64,000 bases of DNA from Paraphysomonas bandaiensis (GCA_965644295.1 CBFFRP010000144.1:151501-215500); one strand, 5' to 3'. Numbered from the stretch's first letter, positions 34,201 to 46,040 are shown. The notes: generated from the letters alone by a model not told the origin. Numbers and translations are program-made.

Positions 34201-37200
34201 AAATCACATTCCAGATCCTGGTTCGTATACCATTCTTTCGAGACGTCGATATGATAGTATGTACTTGCCAGTGGATATTATTACTGCTAGGGCGTCAACT
34301 ATGTCGTCTGATGTTAATTGCGACACTCAATTCTTGGTTTGGTGCGGCCTGCCGTTTGCTCTCAATACGTGTGAAGAGCTGGAAGGGTCATTTTTTAAGC
34401 AGTGGAGCGTCAGAGTTAAGCGGCTTCAAGAAGCTTCTCTGTCCACAGCGCATGTTATTCACTGTCTGAACGACGTTGATTTCGGGCCTGAATACTTAAA
34501 GTGCAATACCGTCATCATGGAGTGGGACGATTCTTTGGTATCATTGCGTACGTTTTGTGCAAACGCTGGCGAAAGAGGGCTAATTTCAAACAACAGGTTT
34601 CTGCTGTTTCAACAAATAGCATCTGGGCTGATTGACGCACTGAATTCAATTCACGATTCTGGCTTCGTGCTGCGAAGTTTGTCGCCATCTACGATATTTT
34701 TGGGTGGCGACAGCAAATCAGATAATGTAACGATCCGAATTCTTCCTATGCCAACACTTTTAGAAATGGGAGAAAAAAGTAGTCCCGTGATTGATGCTGC
34801 ATTGCTATCTATATGTAATTCCTGGATGCAAAATGATCTTGGGGTGAGGACGTCTGAAGTTAATTGGAACGATTCAGATGGGTTGTCGACACCTTCATGT
34901 GATTTTTTTGCGCTGGGAATTTGTCTGTTCAAAATGGCATTTGGCATTGGACCTCGAAGCAGTTTGTTTGAATTATCCGGAGAAGCTGATATAGCGGCTT
35001 GCTTGTTGGCGGATTTAGTTGGTTGTGACGTAGAGAAAAGCGATTCTACAAGCCTTACTGACTCTACCGAAGACTTGCTTATGGGCAAATTAGTAGGCTC
35101 TCCTCATACCCATCTATTTTTAGCTATTGAAAAAACCATGGACATCAGCACGAAAAACTTAAAGTATTTTTGGGAAGAGTTTTATGATCAAGCAATTAAC
35201 GGTGATGATATTTCAACTGGAGGACTCCTTGTTGACAGTGTCGCTGTCTCCGTATGGGAGAAATGGATGCTTAAAGTGAGTTGCAAACTTCGTGTCGGTG
35301 GGTCGTATGGGATGGTCAAACTTGGAGAAAAAGTAACCAGTTGTTCATTTATGATGACAGCTGGGGAGAGTATTGATAGGATTCGTGCCTTGATGAAGGA
35401 TACATTCGATTTGAGAATGACTGCTCAGGAAGTCGACTTATTTGTCAGAAGCCTTTTTAGAGCATCAATGCGAGGCTCTGTGCCTCCTGCTGCAAAGCCC
35501 GTTCATGAGCAAAGTATCGAAGCTCTCCGTCATTTCGAATCGTTGTTTGAAATTATTGTTGCTTATGGAGTGATGCAGGAAATTCTCTTTGCAATCAGCC
35601 AATGTCTCCGCCAAGGTAGTCTGAAATCTTCAGATAGTAAGTCGTTTTTATCGTCGTTGAAAATGCTCCCTTTATTCGACCCTATTGACGTTAAGGATCG
35701 TAGTGTAGTTAGCACATGTACACATTCCCTTCTATCTGGGTACCGTTGTACGCCTCCGGAATTCGTGAGAAAGTTTTTATTTACACCACTTATTGCATGT
35801 ATAAATGAAGTTGTAAGTGAACTAGGGACAGTTACAGCTGGGGACGCAAGTAGGAGTATTCACGTGGATGAGGCACAATCGAAGCTCGAACACAGCCTTG
35901 TTCACAATCACCTTGAAACACTTTCTAAAATTATGTGTTGCATAGAGGAGTTGCTACTTGTGAGATGTGCTAATCTATTGAAAACACACACACAAATTAA
36001 GTACGAAAAATTGCCGTGCCTGTGTGCTAGTGGCGTTGACGTCAAGTGGATCATTGAGGAGTCAAACTGGGATATACTTGAGGAAATTGTAGAAAGTGAA
36101 TTGCTTTTCGCTATAGCTATGTTTTCGCTCCGTTTTCTTTCCACGGACATTTCTCGTACTAGTAATTCGGACAGTTCGAAATCATTGGAGTTGCACGACG
36201 ACGCTGCCGATATTAATTTTGGCACTATGTCGATGGGCTTTAGACTCCTTCTACGTGTTTCGAAATTTTTGGACAATGTAAGTGTGTGTCTAAATTCTAT
36301 GTGTAGGCAAGTGTATACTGCAATGAAAAAGAATAGCAACTTCAGTTCGACTGTCGAAGGTGTGAACGCATCATTTGAAAGTATGATCAATGAGCGCTAT
36401 CTTGTCGAGAAATATTTCTTCACTGTGATGTCTGTTATTACGATGCTTTGTTCTGGAGAGGAAGTATGTGCACCTCAATGGGGTCGACGACACCGTCTCC
36501 TGCCCGAGGCGTATGCTGGGATATTTGAAAATATTGAGACTGGAATGAAGGCTGCTGCACTCGTAGCACTACAGCACTGGAGTGTGCAGCTCACCCAGCT
36601 CTTCGAGCCGTTGTTATTAACATTGGTGGCCGAGGACGGTAAAGGCAACTCAGCAAAGCTCCAGTGTAGTGCTGACTGTATATATTTCGCTGAGAAACAT
36701 GTTGAGGCCCTTGCTATGAAAATATTACCACTAAGGTAAGATTACTTTCAGGGCATTGTATTATGTTTACTTTGTACATGTAGGTGTCGGAACAATACAG
36801 CAACCTACTGGCAGATGAGTGTGACACGTGGGTCGCCATTTTATACTGCCTATATCCGTATTTCTCGTGGGCTAGCTGAGTATTATCACCCGAGTGGAAA
36901 GAAGTCTGTGAAACAACAGCTTCACTTTGTCTCAACTGTGTTAAGCTTGTTGCCCTCAATAGATAGTGATCAGGGTGTCCTTGGAGAAGATAATGTAAGC
37001 GCATTGTATTTATATTCCAGGTAGCTTAGTTATGCATTGTGTAGGATTTTGATACTGTCCAATCATCAGAAGTTTCTCTATTTCCGGACCCGGCTGTTTG
37101 GCAGCGAGTCCAGGCAATGGTAGATGCTAGAGTTGTGGTACACATACAAAATTTCCTCGATGCATCTACCACCCAGACCTGCGCATACGCCCTAAAGCTA

Positions 37201-40200
37201 TGTTATAGGTCGTTGATGTACTGTGCCCGCCTCGCGCCCTCTACTATCACAGAAGAGCCGTTCGCTTCTCTTGCAGAGCAATTAACAGCACACCCCTGGG
37301 TACACGGAATTGTGGAAGTACTAAGGGACAAACGAACTCGACTGTCATCGGAGGTGTTCATGCTTGCTACAAAGTGCTTGTATGCGATGACCACGAACAA
37401 CTTGTGGATGAGGTACTGGCCACTTTGCGATGTGCTTCCCTTTCTGGTCAGTAGTAAGAAAATGATGCTAGGTCAGCCCAACGTTGAAATCCAAAAGCGC
37501 CTGGTGAATAAGATTCTTGGAGCAATCTCTGTGAAAAACAGTTCATACGTGAGCGCCGCTGTTTCAATCAGGATACTCAGTGCGAACACACTACCAAATG
37601 TGGTTGTTGATGGAAATATGATTATTCCAATGACAGCGAAGGGGTTATTGGCAGAAGCTAATGATTTGGCTTTCGGGAGCACCTTGAACGAGCAATTGAA
37701 ATTCTGTGATAGTTTGGAGAGCTGGGTCCAACGCGTGTTCGATACACAGCACTCTTGCGGTACTGGCTGCGATGAGGGGGAATGTTGGGACACTTCTGGT
37801 GCCTTGGTATGCAAAATAACGAGTTGGATTCCTGCTATGTCAATGCCTGTGGAGATAGAATACAAGGACAGTGACCGGAAGCATCGTGCAAATCAAAGTG
37901 GGGAGATTATTATCCGACAGGTTCAAGTAATAGAAAAGATATTACTCCACTTGTTGTCTTCTAAGCACCCTCAAGCCTTTGATATAGCTGTCCAGGTGTT
38001 GTGGTCAAAATCTAATATTTCACAAAGGCTGGACGATGTGTCTGAATTTGAAATAGAGCATGATGCAGACGGAGGACTTGTGGCTGTTCTAAAGCATCTG
38101 GAGACAGCCAATTCAGCTGCTGAAAATTTTCTCTCTGTTCGAGTGCAGCTTTCTATTGTGCACGTACTTGTTGGTATTATCGAAGTGTCCTCAGGGAATG
38201 ACTTGGCATTGTTCTGTCGATTGGGCATTGCTGATTGTTGTTTGTGGTTTATATCGCATTGTATGAAGCTCATGAGGGTTGTAGTCCGGCGCACAGCCTT
38301 GCATGGTGAATTCAAACGGCTCCATAACTCACTCGTACGTACAATACGTAGTGTGTGGGAGGCCCTTGTGTCATGCGGGTCAGGTGATGTGCAAGATGTA
38401 ATGTGTGCGTCTGGTATTACGAAAACTCTTATTAAGGACTGGCTTCCTGATGTTTGTAACCTGGGAATACAGAACGCATCGAAATCGAAAGATATTAGTG
38501 TGTTTATTGTGCGATTCGAAGCCATCTGTATGCTGCGTCAAGTCCTAGTTTATAAAGACAAGGCAGAAAAACTAATGTTTGATTTATCACGGCATGTTGT
38601 GGCGGAGTCAGTGGTTGTTAAGGAGTCGTCTAAGTTGCGTTCCATCAGCACAAAGAAAGGTGCAGGTCTACTTCGTGTTAGTGCTGGACATGTACTTGCG
38701 CTGTTAGCTGAATGGAATGTTGAGGACATAGAAAGTAGTATGACAGTAAGTTTTATGCTTGTTTGTATATAATGTGAGTGCGCGCTTTATTTGAACTGAC
38801 AGGAATACTCTGTTCCACGGATTTTGATGACTGCGACGATCAAGTTTGGGTCGATGCATCCATTTTCGCTGGAATTGTGGCAGCGTTGGGGAACTAATGC
38901 TTTTCATGCTGTCGAGGAGGACGATGCTATTGCAGACGACGAGAACGACGGTGCGTTTAAGTTACTCATAGATACAGATCTTATCATGTTATCAGATATC
39001 CCAGAGGTGCCTCATACCTCTAAGATTACGTCCAGGACGACTGTAGCGACAGAGTTGAATGAAGATGCGAACCAACTTTCTTTTGCGGTTGAAGCTATGG
39101 GCTCACTTATTCTTGCCATAAAGAATAAGTTTGATGAACATACGGGAGGTAATCCGCTTCTTTCCAAGGACAGTGCGATTGGTACGCTCAAGCCGTAAAA
39201 ATATGATTATTGTGTAGTAAGATCTTGCTTGCAGCATTGCTCATGGACTTGTGTTTGAAAGGAAGCACACTAGCCAAATGTATCGCTGTCCTTGACCGGA
39301 CGATAAATATGGGTATGGACTTTCCTGCCTTCTTATCAGTGTATTCCGCGTGTGTTGGCTTGAAGGCGCCTCCTTTTTACCCCTCTACGGACTCCAACAA
39401 TGGGTCTATGTGGGTGCCAACATCGCGAGGGATATGGGATAAGGTACGTGTGTGTCGCTTAAAACACATTTGTAATTTCGAATATCAGCTGGACAGATTA
39501 ACGGTCAAGACTCTTGATGCTATTTGTAAATCGAGTTCTCTAGGGCAACAGTATGATGAACCGAACGAGGACTGTGATTTGATAAGATGGGTAAGCTTGG
39601 AGCAACTTCCAGGCATATTAAGAAAATTGGCAAAGAATAAACACTCCCCGGCTGGTGTTGTCCCATCTCCAAAGACGGTCGAGGAGGCAATATCAGTCCT
39701 TCATGTGTTCCTTCCAGGAGCAAGGTCTGGGCAGTTTAGTTTGCAGGAAGTAGGGGTATTGTATCACTACCACCAACATCTCAGTGCAGATCATTGCTCT
39801 GGTACGACGCCAGGTTCTGTGTTTGACGCGACCAGGAATTATGTTGCTGAGGAAGGGGAGAAGATAGGAAACGGGGACGAGAATGTACCTTTACAAGGTC
39901 ATCAAGAAATTGAGCGGTCGAATTCAACTCGTTCATTCAGATATAGAGATCGAATCTCCTCTGACCGGGAGGAAGAACGTGCTCGATCTCCTCATTCTGC
40001 AATGTCGAATCCTATTGTAGATCATGCTAGGAAGAGAAAACGGAGACCCGCAAATGCAGGGTATCTTCCCACTGTATCAAACCTCCGTCAACGTGATCCT
40101 GTCACTCGTGCAGAAGTAGCGAAAGAATTTTCACGACTTGATGTAACAGGTGAGGGGAAGTTGACTTTTCTTAGCATCAAGAGCGCGTTGGAGATATTTG

Positions 40201-40640
40201 GGGAAGGAGGAAGTCATGATATAGATGATGCTTTTATTCGATTATGGATTAGAAATAATGATGCAGGGAACAAAGGTTGGGTCGATATAGATGATTTCTG
40301 CCGTATATTTGCAGTTGCGAAGAAACTGGATGATAGGGGTCACGGTATTTTTGCGCAAAGTAACGCTGGAAATCAACGCGGCGGAAAGAATTTGGAACGG
40401 ATAAAGAGGTATGGTAGACTGTAATCACGTGCTTTAAGTATTCTAATATAGTACAGTGCGTTTATAAAATATGATGCCGATGGAGATGGATTTATTTCCG
40501 AGAGTGACTTGCGCTCCGCATTCAGTAGAATGGGAAAGAGTGTAAGTACACGGGAGATAATTGATTGGGTCCAATTACGGGATTCGTCGGGCAATGGAGC
40601 TGTTTCCTTTGAAGACTTTGTAACTTATTTCGGTCAGTAA
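16236..40640 (+). CDS. Giant C2 / Tudor-repeat / EF-hand / PUB / WD40 / pseudokinase protein, 15 exons, about 7,904 aa
   Basis: Exons: 16236-16307, 16354-16451, 16506-16619, 16667-16716, 16762-26666, 26709-27447, 27499-28371, 28423-28582, 28630-28890, 28942-36735, 36784-36994, 37045-38745, 38803-39181, 39235-40408, 40457-40640. Every junction is GT-AG, keeps frame, and the total is divisible by three; introns are 42-57 nt. Domain order by residue: C2 1-111 (MTQLHILIEEGKQ ... NPSWNETVKL); 36 Tudor-like repeats about 115-2890; EF-hand-like pairs 3040-3330; PUB domains near 3385, 3510, 3850 and 3970 with an EF-hand pair at 3740-3810 between; coiled coil about 4105-4140; EF-hand about 4510; WD40-like blades 4690-4925 and 5140-5180; kinase-like domain 5940-6100 without catalytic residues; helical region to 7450; EF-hand pairs at 7750 and 7848 to the end (YDADGDGFISES). 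It looks like a very large calcium-responsive scaffold. Function and location are unknown. An alternative is two or more adjacent genes, but no stop-promoter gap is visible. Confidence 0.72.
16786..25090 (+). repeat. Coding tandem array of 36 Tudor/Agenet-like repeats (231/249/219-bp units)
   Basis: Each unit encodes a core VEARYRGKMKYYPGVITRVR plus FDIDYDDGE and a linker. Units 1-20 alternate two linkers: short ARGRG/ARGRV (231 bp) and long SRSRSASRHR (249 bp). Units 21-25 have a VRGRGEDIEEDELN linker (219 bp). Units 26-35 mix a second core (SRVRLNGTFDIDYDDGEKE) with an SRSRSASRRR linker. Unit 36 is degenerate (VESRHKGTSSFYSGIITRVR). Units 1-25 are almost identical in DNA, including synonymous positions; divergence grows toward the 3' end, so the 5' part was amplified most recently. 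Confidence 0.93.
25550..28800 (+). other. EF-hand and PUB domain block of the giant protein
   Basis: Three EF-hand-like pairs lie at 25560-26470 (best loop DHDRHDDGVIDI). Then four PUB domains follow, each a helix pair plus a Gly-rich turn: AGTALMRSVGF (spanning the 26666/26709 splice), NGSELLMRAIGF, LGGVKLMQALGF, and DGGIQMLVALGF (after the 28582/28630 splice). A canonical EF pair (MDADGDGLLSAADV and RDIDQDGAVSLVEF) lies between PUB 2 and 3. In other proteins PUB domains bind the C-terminal tail of the AAA ATPase p97/Cdc48; four in one protein is unusual. Confidence 0.72.
30200..32210 (+). other. EF-hand and WD40-like blades of the giant protein
   Basis: An EF-hand loop (DSDGDELLSVHE) lies at about 30238. 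Blades with WD-type ends follow: TDGVVHVIDILSGRELF, LGGHLNTISTF...TGSVDCTIRLWKFD, and GGHSAAIVSAVF...VDQNGWCCLWD. Between the last two, around 31573-31740, is a Tudor-like relic (WRRGTITGF ... VMFEDASVKSYANRSLLR). The beta-propeller may be split or incomplete. Confidence 0.6.
34480..34990 (+). other. Protein-kinase-like domain, predicted inactive
   Basis: The C-lobe pattern is visible: FQQIASGLIDALNSIHDSGF, then VLRSLSPSTIFL where active kinases have HRDLKPxN, and CDFFALGICLFKMAFG where kinases have the D-x-W/F-x-xG helix F motif. The catalytic Asp and Lys of HRDLK are Ser here and no DFG is seen, so I call a pseudokinase. The N-lobe is not clear. Confidence 0.55.
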
Positions 40641-41391
40641 ATGCTCTGATAATTTATGGTAGAAAGTATGTAGCTGTATAGCGATATTGGGTGTAAGTTA
40701 TTATTAGATCGCAGAATAGTTGGGTTTTAATCAGATTACGTAGATAAGCGTTGTTCATAAGACGTATATTGATATTATGAATACTGAAAACAATACTATG
40801 TTGCCGATACTTGAAGCTGATAGTGGAGCGTGTAGAAGGTTTGGTTGGACATATAATCAACGAGCCAGAAACTATCACTGCTGTAGGAACCAAATACACT
40901 CAATAATAAAAATAAGCATTTATAATATTGCTATATATAGCATGTGATTAGCAATTTTGAAAAGTACGGTTCAAATTCGAACTGATTATTGATGGCTTCA
41001 GAGGGAGTAATCCATTGACAGAAGTACCTAATGAAAAACTTCCAGAGAGAATGGCATACACATCTAAAACCTTCGCCTTTGCTATAATAGCTTGTGAATA
41101 ATGTTCGTGAAACTGAAATTAATTGATGTACAAGATCGTGACTAAGAATTGATAATATTGTGGTAGGTAGTAGAGACGATATATATAGTGAATGAAAACG
41201 TAAACGGTGAGTGCTGTTGATGACGATTGTGAAGTAATAGATTTTTGAGCGAGTTTGTTGTGCAGTTATTTAAGTTATACCATCCCTGATGTCAGTTTGA
41301 ATGTAGCATGATAAACCGCAAATGCTATATGATATACTATTCTGCATACCACCCATGTCACGAACTCAGTATATATTATTCTGTAGTGAAG
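40641..41391. other. Intergenic, AT-rich
   Basis: 3' flank of the giant gene, with AATAATAAAAATAAGC near 40904 as a possible polyadenylation region. Nothing else was recognised. Confidence 0.45.
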
Positions 41392-41748
41392 ATGCCCAAC
41401 TTGAATATGCATGTGATTTTGACTGCTGGAGTGATATCCGCTGCATCGATTCCAATAGAGCTGCGAGTAATAGGAGATGGCGAAGTGGTTACTTTTCGCA
41501 GGAATGAGAGCTTCCTTCTCACATTTACACAGTTGGCGGGGCAGGTATTTATACAGTACTTATATTATTGTAAAGAATACTGTATCCAATAAAGAGTGTC
41601 TGGTAATCTAGCAGTTGACGTGAGCGTAGAAATACTAAATGTAGTTAAACCTAATGAATTCAACAAGTTGACGCCACAAAAGCTATTTGTGTATCGTTGC
41701 AGTTTGGCTCCACCTGTGGGTAGAGTTATTCAGGAGGACGTCATTTAG
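41392..41748 (+). CDS. Possible small two-exon gene, about 104 aa, unknown product
   Basis: Exon 41392-41569 (MPNLNMHVILTAGVISAASI..., hydrophobic start) joins in phase across a 42-nt GT-AG intron to 41612-41748 (VDVSVEILNVVKPNEFNKLT... stop). The second exon reads like real protein (beta-strand pattern, little low complexity). The N terminus could be a signal peptide or anchor. No family was recognised; an upstream exon is possible because the frame stays open to 41308. Confidence 0.3.
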
Positions 41749-41768
41749 GGTAGTAGGGGTCTGTCGAT

Positions 41769-41784
41769 CAGGGTTAGGGTTAGA
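41769..41784 (+). repeat. Very short telomere-like tract (about 2.5 units)
   Basis: GTCGATCAGGGTTAGGGTTA: two to three TTAGGG units preceded by CGATC, close to the CGATT that precedes the other plus-strand arrays. Confidence 0.5.
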
Positions 41785-42390
41785 GACAACTTAATACTAG
41801 TGATATTGTGCGGGGAGTAGAGGTGGCTGAATGGGACGGGTATGACATTGCTTGCGGAATGGGGTTGCTGGGTGCGGGGGTGGATTTGGCTTAGAGAAAA
41901 AGTGAAGGATGTTTGAGATGGGTAGTGGCATTGGGGGTAGTGTGTGAGTGTAGTTAGTTGCTTGCTGGTGCATGTCTGTTCTATGTCGACTTTCGCTTCT
42001 CTTAGCATGCGTATACTGGGCAAAGAACGTTCACACTGGGTTTTTCATGGCGTATTGTAGTATAAGTAGAGAAGTAGAGATGTTATGCTCGAATAGACCT
42101 TGTAGGCGATGTGGGGGTGAGGTCATTGTAGGAGCATATGTGCGATGTTGTGTAGGGTGGTTGCAGACTGAGCAATGAGCGTCTGTGATACTGTCAACTC
42201 CAGTCTTCACTTTAGCATAATTCCTACCGATAGTGTACGATTTATCCAATACGTAGGCGGTCTCTCTCGGATATGGTCAGGAAGGAGGATGTAGTTTTGA
42301 GGTGCATTATATGTTCTACGGGGGTGAGTGTAGTTTCTGTGATTATAGTAGTCTCGCACTAGTCTGTGTGTCCAGTGCAGTGTGTCACGT

Positions 42391-42735
42391 TCAGTCTGGA
42401 CGCCATATTCTTAGTGTGTACTGTAGGAAGCTCCGTTTAGCAACCTCTCCCAATATCGATATCAAATCTGCGCCTGGAGATGACGAGAAAACCTTCCATG
42501 AATAGAGGGTGACATCGGTAGTAACAACCCAGTCACTCCAGGCAGTCGCGTCATCAATATAAATGCCATGATCTCTATATACGTCTGCGATTCTGCGCGT
42601 GAAGATGAAAGAGGACCCATATGACTGACCGTAGTGTACATGCAATCGTAGAAGATTCCTTTTGTGGTTTCTCTCCGAGTGTGTAACGGTGGGAGAGGGT
42701 TTCCGTTGCTCGAGTTTGGACGGATTGGCAGTCAT
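42391..42735 (-). CDS. Possible gene fragment, unknown product
   Basis: A 114-codon open frame whose C-terminal half (TRRIADVYRDHGIYIDDATA, then WSDWVVTTDVTLYSWKVF) looks protein-like. The N-terminal half is less convincing and may be read through an intron. No family was recognised. The surrounding 41785-43160 region holds only overlapping short frames and one loose TGACCAAAAACCTAGTCAAA string resembling the end of element B. Confidence 0.22.
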   Translation of the reverse strand: MTANPSKLEQRKPSPTVTHSERNHKRNLLRLHVHYGQSYGSSFIFTRRIADVYRDHGIYIDDATAWSDWVVTTDVTLYSWKVFSSSPGADLISILGEVAKRSFLQYTLRIWRPD

Positions 42736-43163
42736 TAGATAGGTTGAAGACGTGCGGAGAGGTGGAGAGCATCAGAACAGTATGGTGTGGTGCTGTGAGT
42801 AATCCTAAACCTTTGTACTTTGTGTGTGGGGGGGTACATGAGCGCTGCATGATAACCATTTGGGAGGCGGAGGGTCAATCTATCCGGACACACGTAAGTC
42901 TGTGGCATGACCAAAAACCTAGTCAAATGGAGGCGACCTGGTCAAATGACTACTGTTTTGCTAGAACCCTACTTTTAAGAGCGTAGCACTATAATAAAGT
43001 GCTTTCTATGCGAACGGAAAAGGTTTAGAATAGTTTAGAATATTTTTCATCACATAATATACTAACTTAGAATTCACATTATACACATCACATACATACC
43101 TATTAAGTCGGAACTGATAACACACAATATACAAAACAATCAGTTCGAATACTTAACCGCGGC

Positions 43164-43900
43164 TCATTTCCGCTTTCCTACAATCACATACTTTGCTTTT
43201 CCATTTCCATTTCCATCTTCCCATTCATCGTCTTCAGGAACAAGAAATAGCTCAAATCTCCCCGCAGTCGACGCTCCTTTCTCTTTAGGTCTTCATGTAG
43301 GTATGGCCCTCAAGAACTTTCCCCGTACCTTCTTGTCACAAACCTGCCATTTTCGTAGAGTACACCGTACACGCGATGCCGCCCATCATCGTAACAGGCT
43401 GTTATTTTACCATGCAAATTGCGAATAATTTGCACAACATTACCATCACTGTACACCGGATCAGGTAAAGACACTACACTTGTATCACTATATCACTCTC
43501 AGCACCATCACTCTCAATACTATCGCTCTCAGCACCATCACTCTCACTTGCAGGTTCAACTTCCTCAACGCTATCTGCAAGCTCTACCAAACGAGGTGGG
43601 CGCACAACCAACGCAGATTCCGTCGTGGGTTCTTCTTTATGGAAGAATTGTTCTTAGGAGCAGACCTTTCACTGTGGGAGCAGCCTTCTTGGGAACACCT
43701 GCCTTACTTGCACGTGATTTACGAGTTGTCACGACAATGTGGGCATTAGCAGGAGGCTTTCCCTCTCCACCAAAACACCACATACTTATCTTTAACAAGG
43801 ACTCGAGGGGGAGCCTCCTTGCTCTATTGGCTTGGCTTTCGCTTTCCAGAATGAATAATGCTTTCGGTCGTTTCAACTTCTCTCATCGGAAGCAAATCAT
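43164..43900 (-). pseudogene. Possible broken gene (frameshifted), unknown product
   Basis: On the minus strand several protein-like pieces appear in different frames. In order: ESIIHSGKRKPSQ or PKALFILESESQANRAR; APPRVLVKDKYVVFWWRGKA; an acidic PASESDGAESDSIESDGAES; VYSDGNVVQIIRNLHGKITA with CYDDGRHRVYGVLYENGRFV; and a C-terminal FELFLVPEDDEWEDGNGNGK ... VGKRK stop at 43164. No single splice model joins them without stops, so I favour a decayed gene; unrecognised introns are an alternative. Confidence 0.35.
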
Positions 43901-44206
43901 TTCCATTAATTTGTATACTCAAGGAGTTGTTAATGGTAAGTTTTAGTTTTTGTTACTACACGTATATTTTTTAGTTGTAGAAGTATAACTGTAATAACAT
44001 ATGTATGTTCACTATATATATATGATAATAATAAGTCAAATAGCACATTTAAAGCTTTGTTTTATTACTTGATAACATTCTACATACATACATCATAAAC
44101 AACCACTTTATAGACTCTTGTCGCATACCACAATAAACATTAAATACCTGGTCAAATCAACTGACCAGGTTTTGTCTTGCCACAGACTATTAGTAGTTTA
44201 TGTACT

Positions 44207-44790
44207 TCCCTCAACAAAGTCGGACTCGCACCTTTTCGTAGTGTTATGGGGTATATAAGCACAAGAGAGATATCTTGGGGAAACTAACGTGGCCCACTCA
44301 GAGCCAAATGCTTATGTAATTCAAGGGACACTAATAACTGTCACCTGTGTAGACGTCTTCGGGCCTTGAAGAATAAACAGGCAGCCGGGAATGGGCCCAC
44401 CTCAAGGGCATCAGGGGCATTGGGCTACCTACTGAAGTCAAAAATCCGGGCTGTTCACCTTAAGGACTCAAAAAATCATGAAGTCAGCAGATGTCAGATA
44501 TACCACCATTCTCTATTATACTATACGATTATCACAGTACGATTATCAAGCGTAGAACTGTATACTACTGTAATTTGAATACCTCTTGTAACTACAGCTT
44601 TCAATTGCTCTCATATAGCAGAATTCAACACTTTGCGTGGTAGAGCGAAAGTGGTTGCACCTTGGTGCTTGCGGTGACGCATAAGGATATCAGAGTTAAG
44701 TACGAGTTAGTTAAATTGTTTTGCTACATTAGTTATGACTCTTAAAATCGCCTATTGCTAATAACCAGACACTTACTACAGCTTATGAAC
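44207..44790 (+). mobile_element. Family A, copy 4, with an insertion at about 44515-44632
   Basis: Starts CCCTCAACAAAGTCGGACTC and continues to GTGCTTGCGGTGACGCATAA and the CGCCTATTGCTAATAACCAG tail. About 118 bases near 44515-44632 are absent from other copies and resemble 49700-49850, so a second repeat (D) was inserted. Confidence 0.65.
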
Positions 44791-45162
44791 TTACCATCTC
44801 AATGTACTTGATTATGAGTACTATATGTCTGCCCCGTCTGGTTTGCTAGTAGCCGAAAAGCAAAAATGTTATAAATGTGCAGCGCTGGAAACCTTGTTTG
44901 TCTCAGCCGCCTATTCAGTCACATTTTATCTGAACTCGGACTGTATATCTATTTCACACAATGCACTTCTGATGCATGTGTCTTTTGTCTTTAAAATCAT
45001 GTATTTGCGACCTGTTCTTATAACTGACATGATGAAGTTGTAGTGTTATCATCTATACCCCCACACAGTGATATTTTAAGGAAAATATTTCACATATCAC
45101 AGCAATATCTAATTATATATATGTAGTAGTTACCCTAAATCTAAAATAGTTGTTACTTGTTG

Positions 45163-46040
45163 AGTATAAAACCCTAAACAAATCGGACTTGTACCTTTTG
45201 TAGCAGCATATATATTGTTCTGCCAAGGGATAGGGAACAATATATTGATTGGTGGACTGGTCAAATATTCCATCAATAGTGTTTTTGTTAATAGAGCTCA
45301 CAATACTATTGCAATATATTGCAATCAATATTATGACAGAAAAGATTCTTAACTGTATGGTGCAAAATATACGCGTATGTATACAAATATCCGGAAAATA
45401 AGAAAAAAACATATTTTTGATGTTATTTTCTATTTTTATTTATGTATCGCCAGCTCAAACATGTACAGTATTAACAGTAATTCTCTTAATATAATATATA
45501 TCTTATAGTGATAAGAAGAGACAACTGAACGATGAATGCATACAAAAGTAGGGATATTTACAAAAAGTAGAAGTTGGCTATGCGGAAAAATTCTTCAATC
45601 ACTCACACTTAATATTGTGTTGTTTCTGAAAGCTAACCGACAGTTGTGGCCGGATGCAAGCATATTTCAATTTTCAATCAATATTGAATGAATAATGGTG
45701 ATGATGATGTCACCGATGATGGCTCAGAGGATGAGTATGAAGAAACTTTTAATTAGTTAAGAGTAGTGGGTTTGATTATCAAGTGACATTTTAGACCTTA
45801 TAAATGGCAAGTACTAAAAAAGGAAACTACGGATGTGTTTACTTACTGATTAGTCATACTAATATATTGCAATATATTGTACAATATATTGAAATAGTAT
45901 TGTAGGGCCGGTTTAAAAAATCCATCAATACTATTGATGGAACGCTATCTAACAATAGTATTGCAATATATTGTTCCCTATCACTGGTTCTGCCCACTCA
46001 TGCGGCCTAATGCTTGTGTGGTGCGACACAAGGTCTTTGT
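45163..46040 (+). mobile_element. Family A, copy 5, short and split by element C
   Basis: Left part (45163-45224) has CAAATCGGACTTGTACCTTT, and a degraded middle ends in GTTCTGCC. The right part resumes at 45987 with GTTCTGCCCACTCA and CTAATGCTTGTGTGG. The two halves are continuous in intact copies. Confidence 0.55.
45225..45986. mobile_element. Element C: 762-bp inverted-repeat element with 8-bp target duplication
   Basis: Left end AAGGGATAGGGAACAATATA and right end (read on minus) CAGTGATAGGGAACAATATA begin inverted repeats of about 110 bases, including CAATACTATT and TTCCATCAATA blocks. GTTCTGCC occurs directly on both sides (45217-45224 and 45987-45994). An 8-bp duplication with a CAG-type tip suggests a hAT-like non-autonomous element. 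No transposase is inside. Confidence 0.65.
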
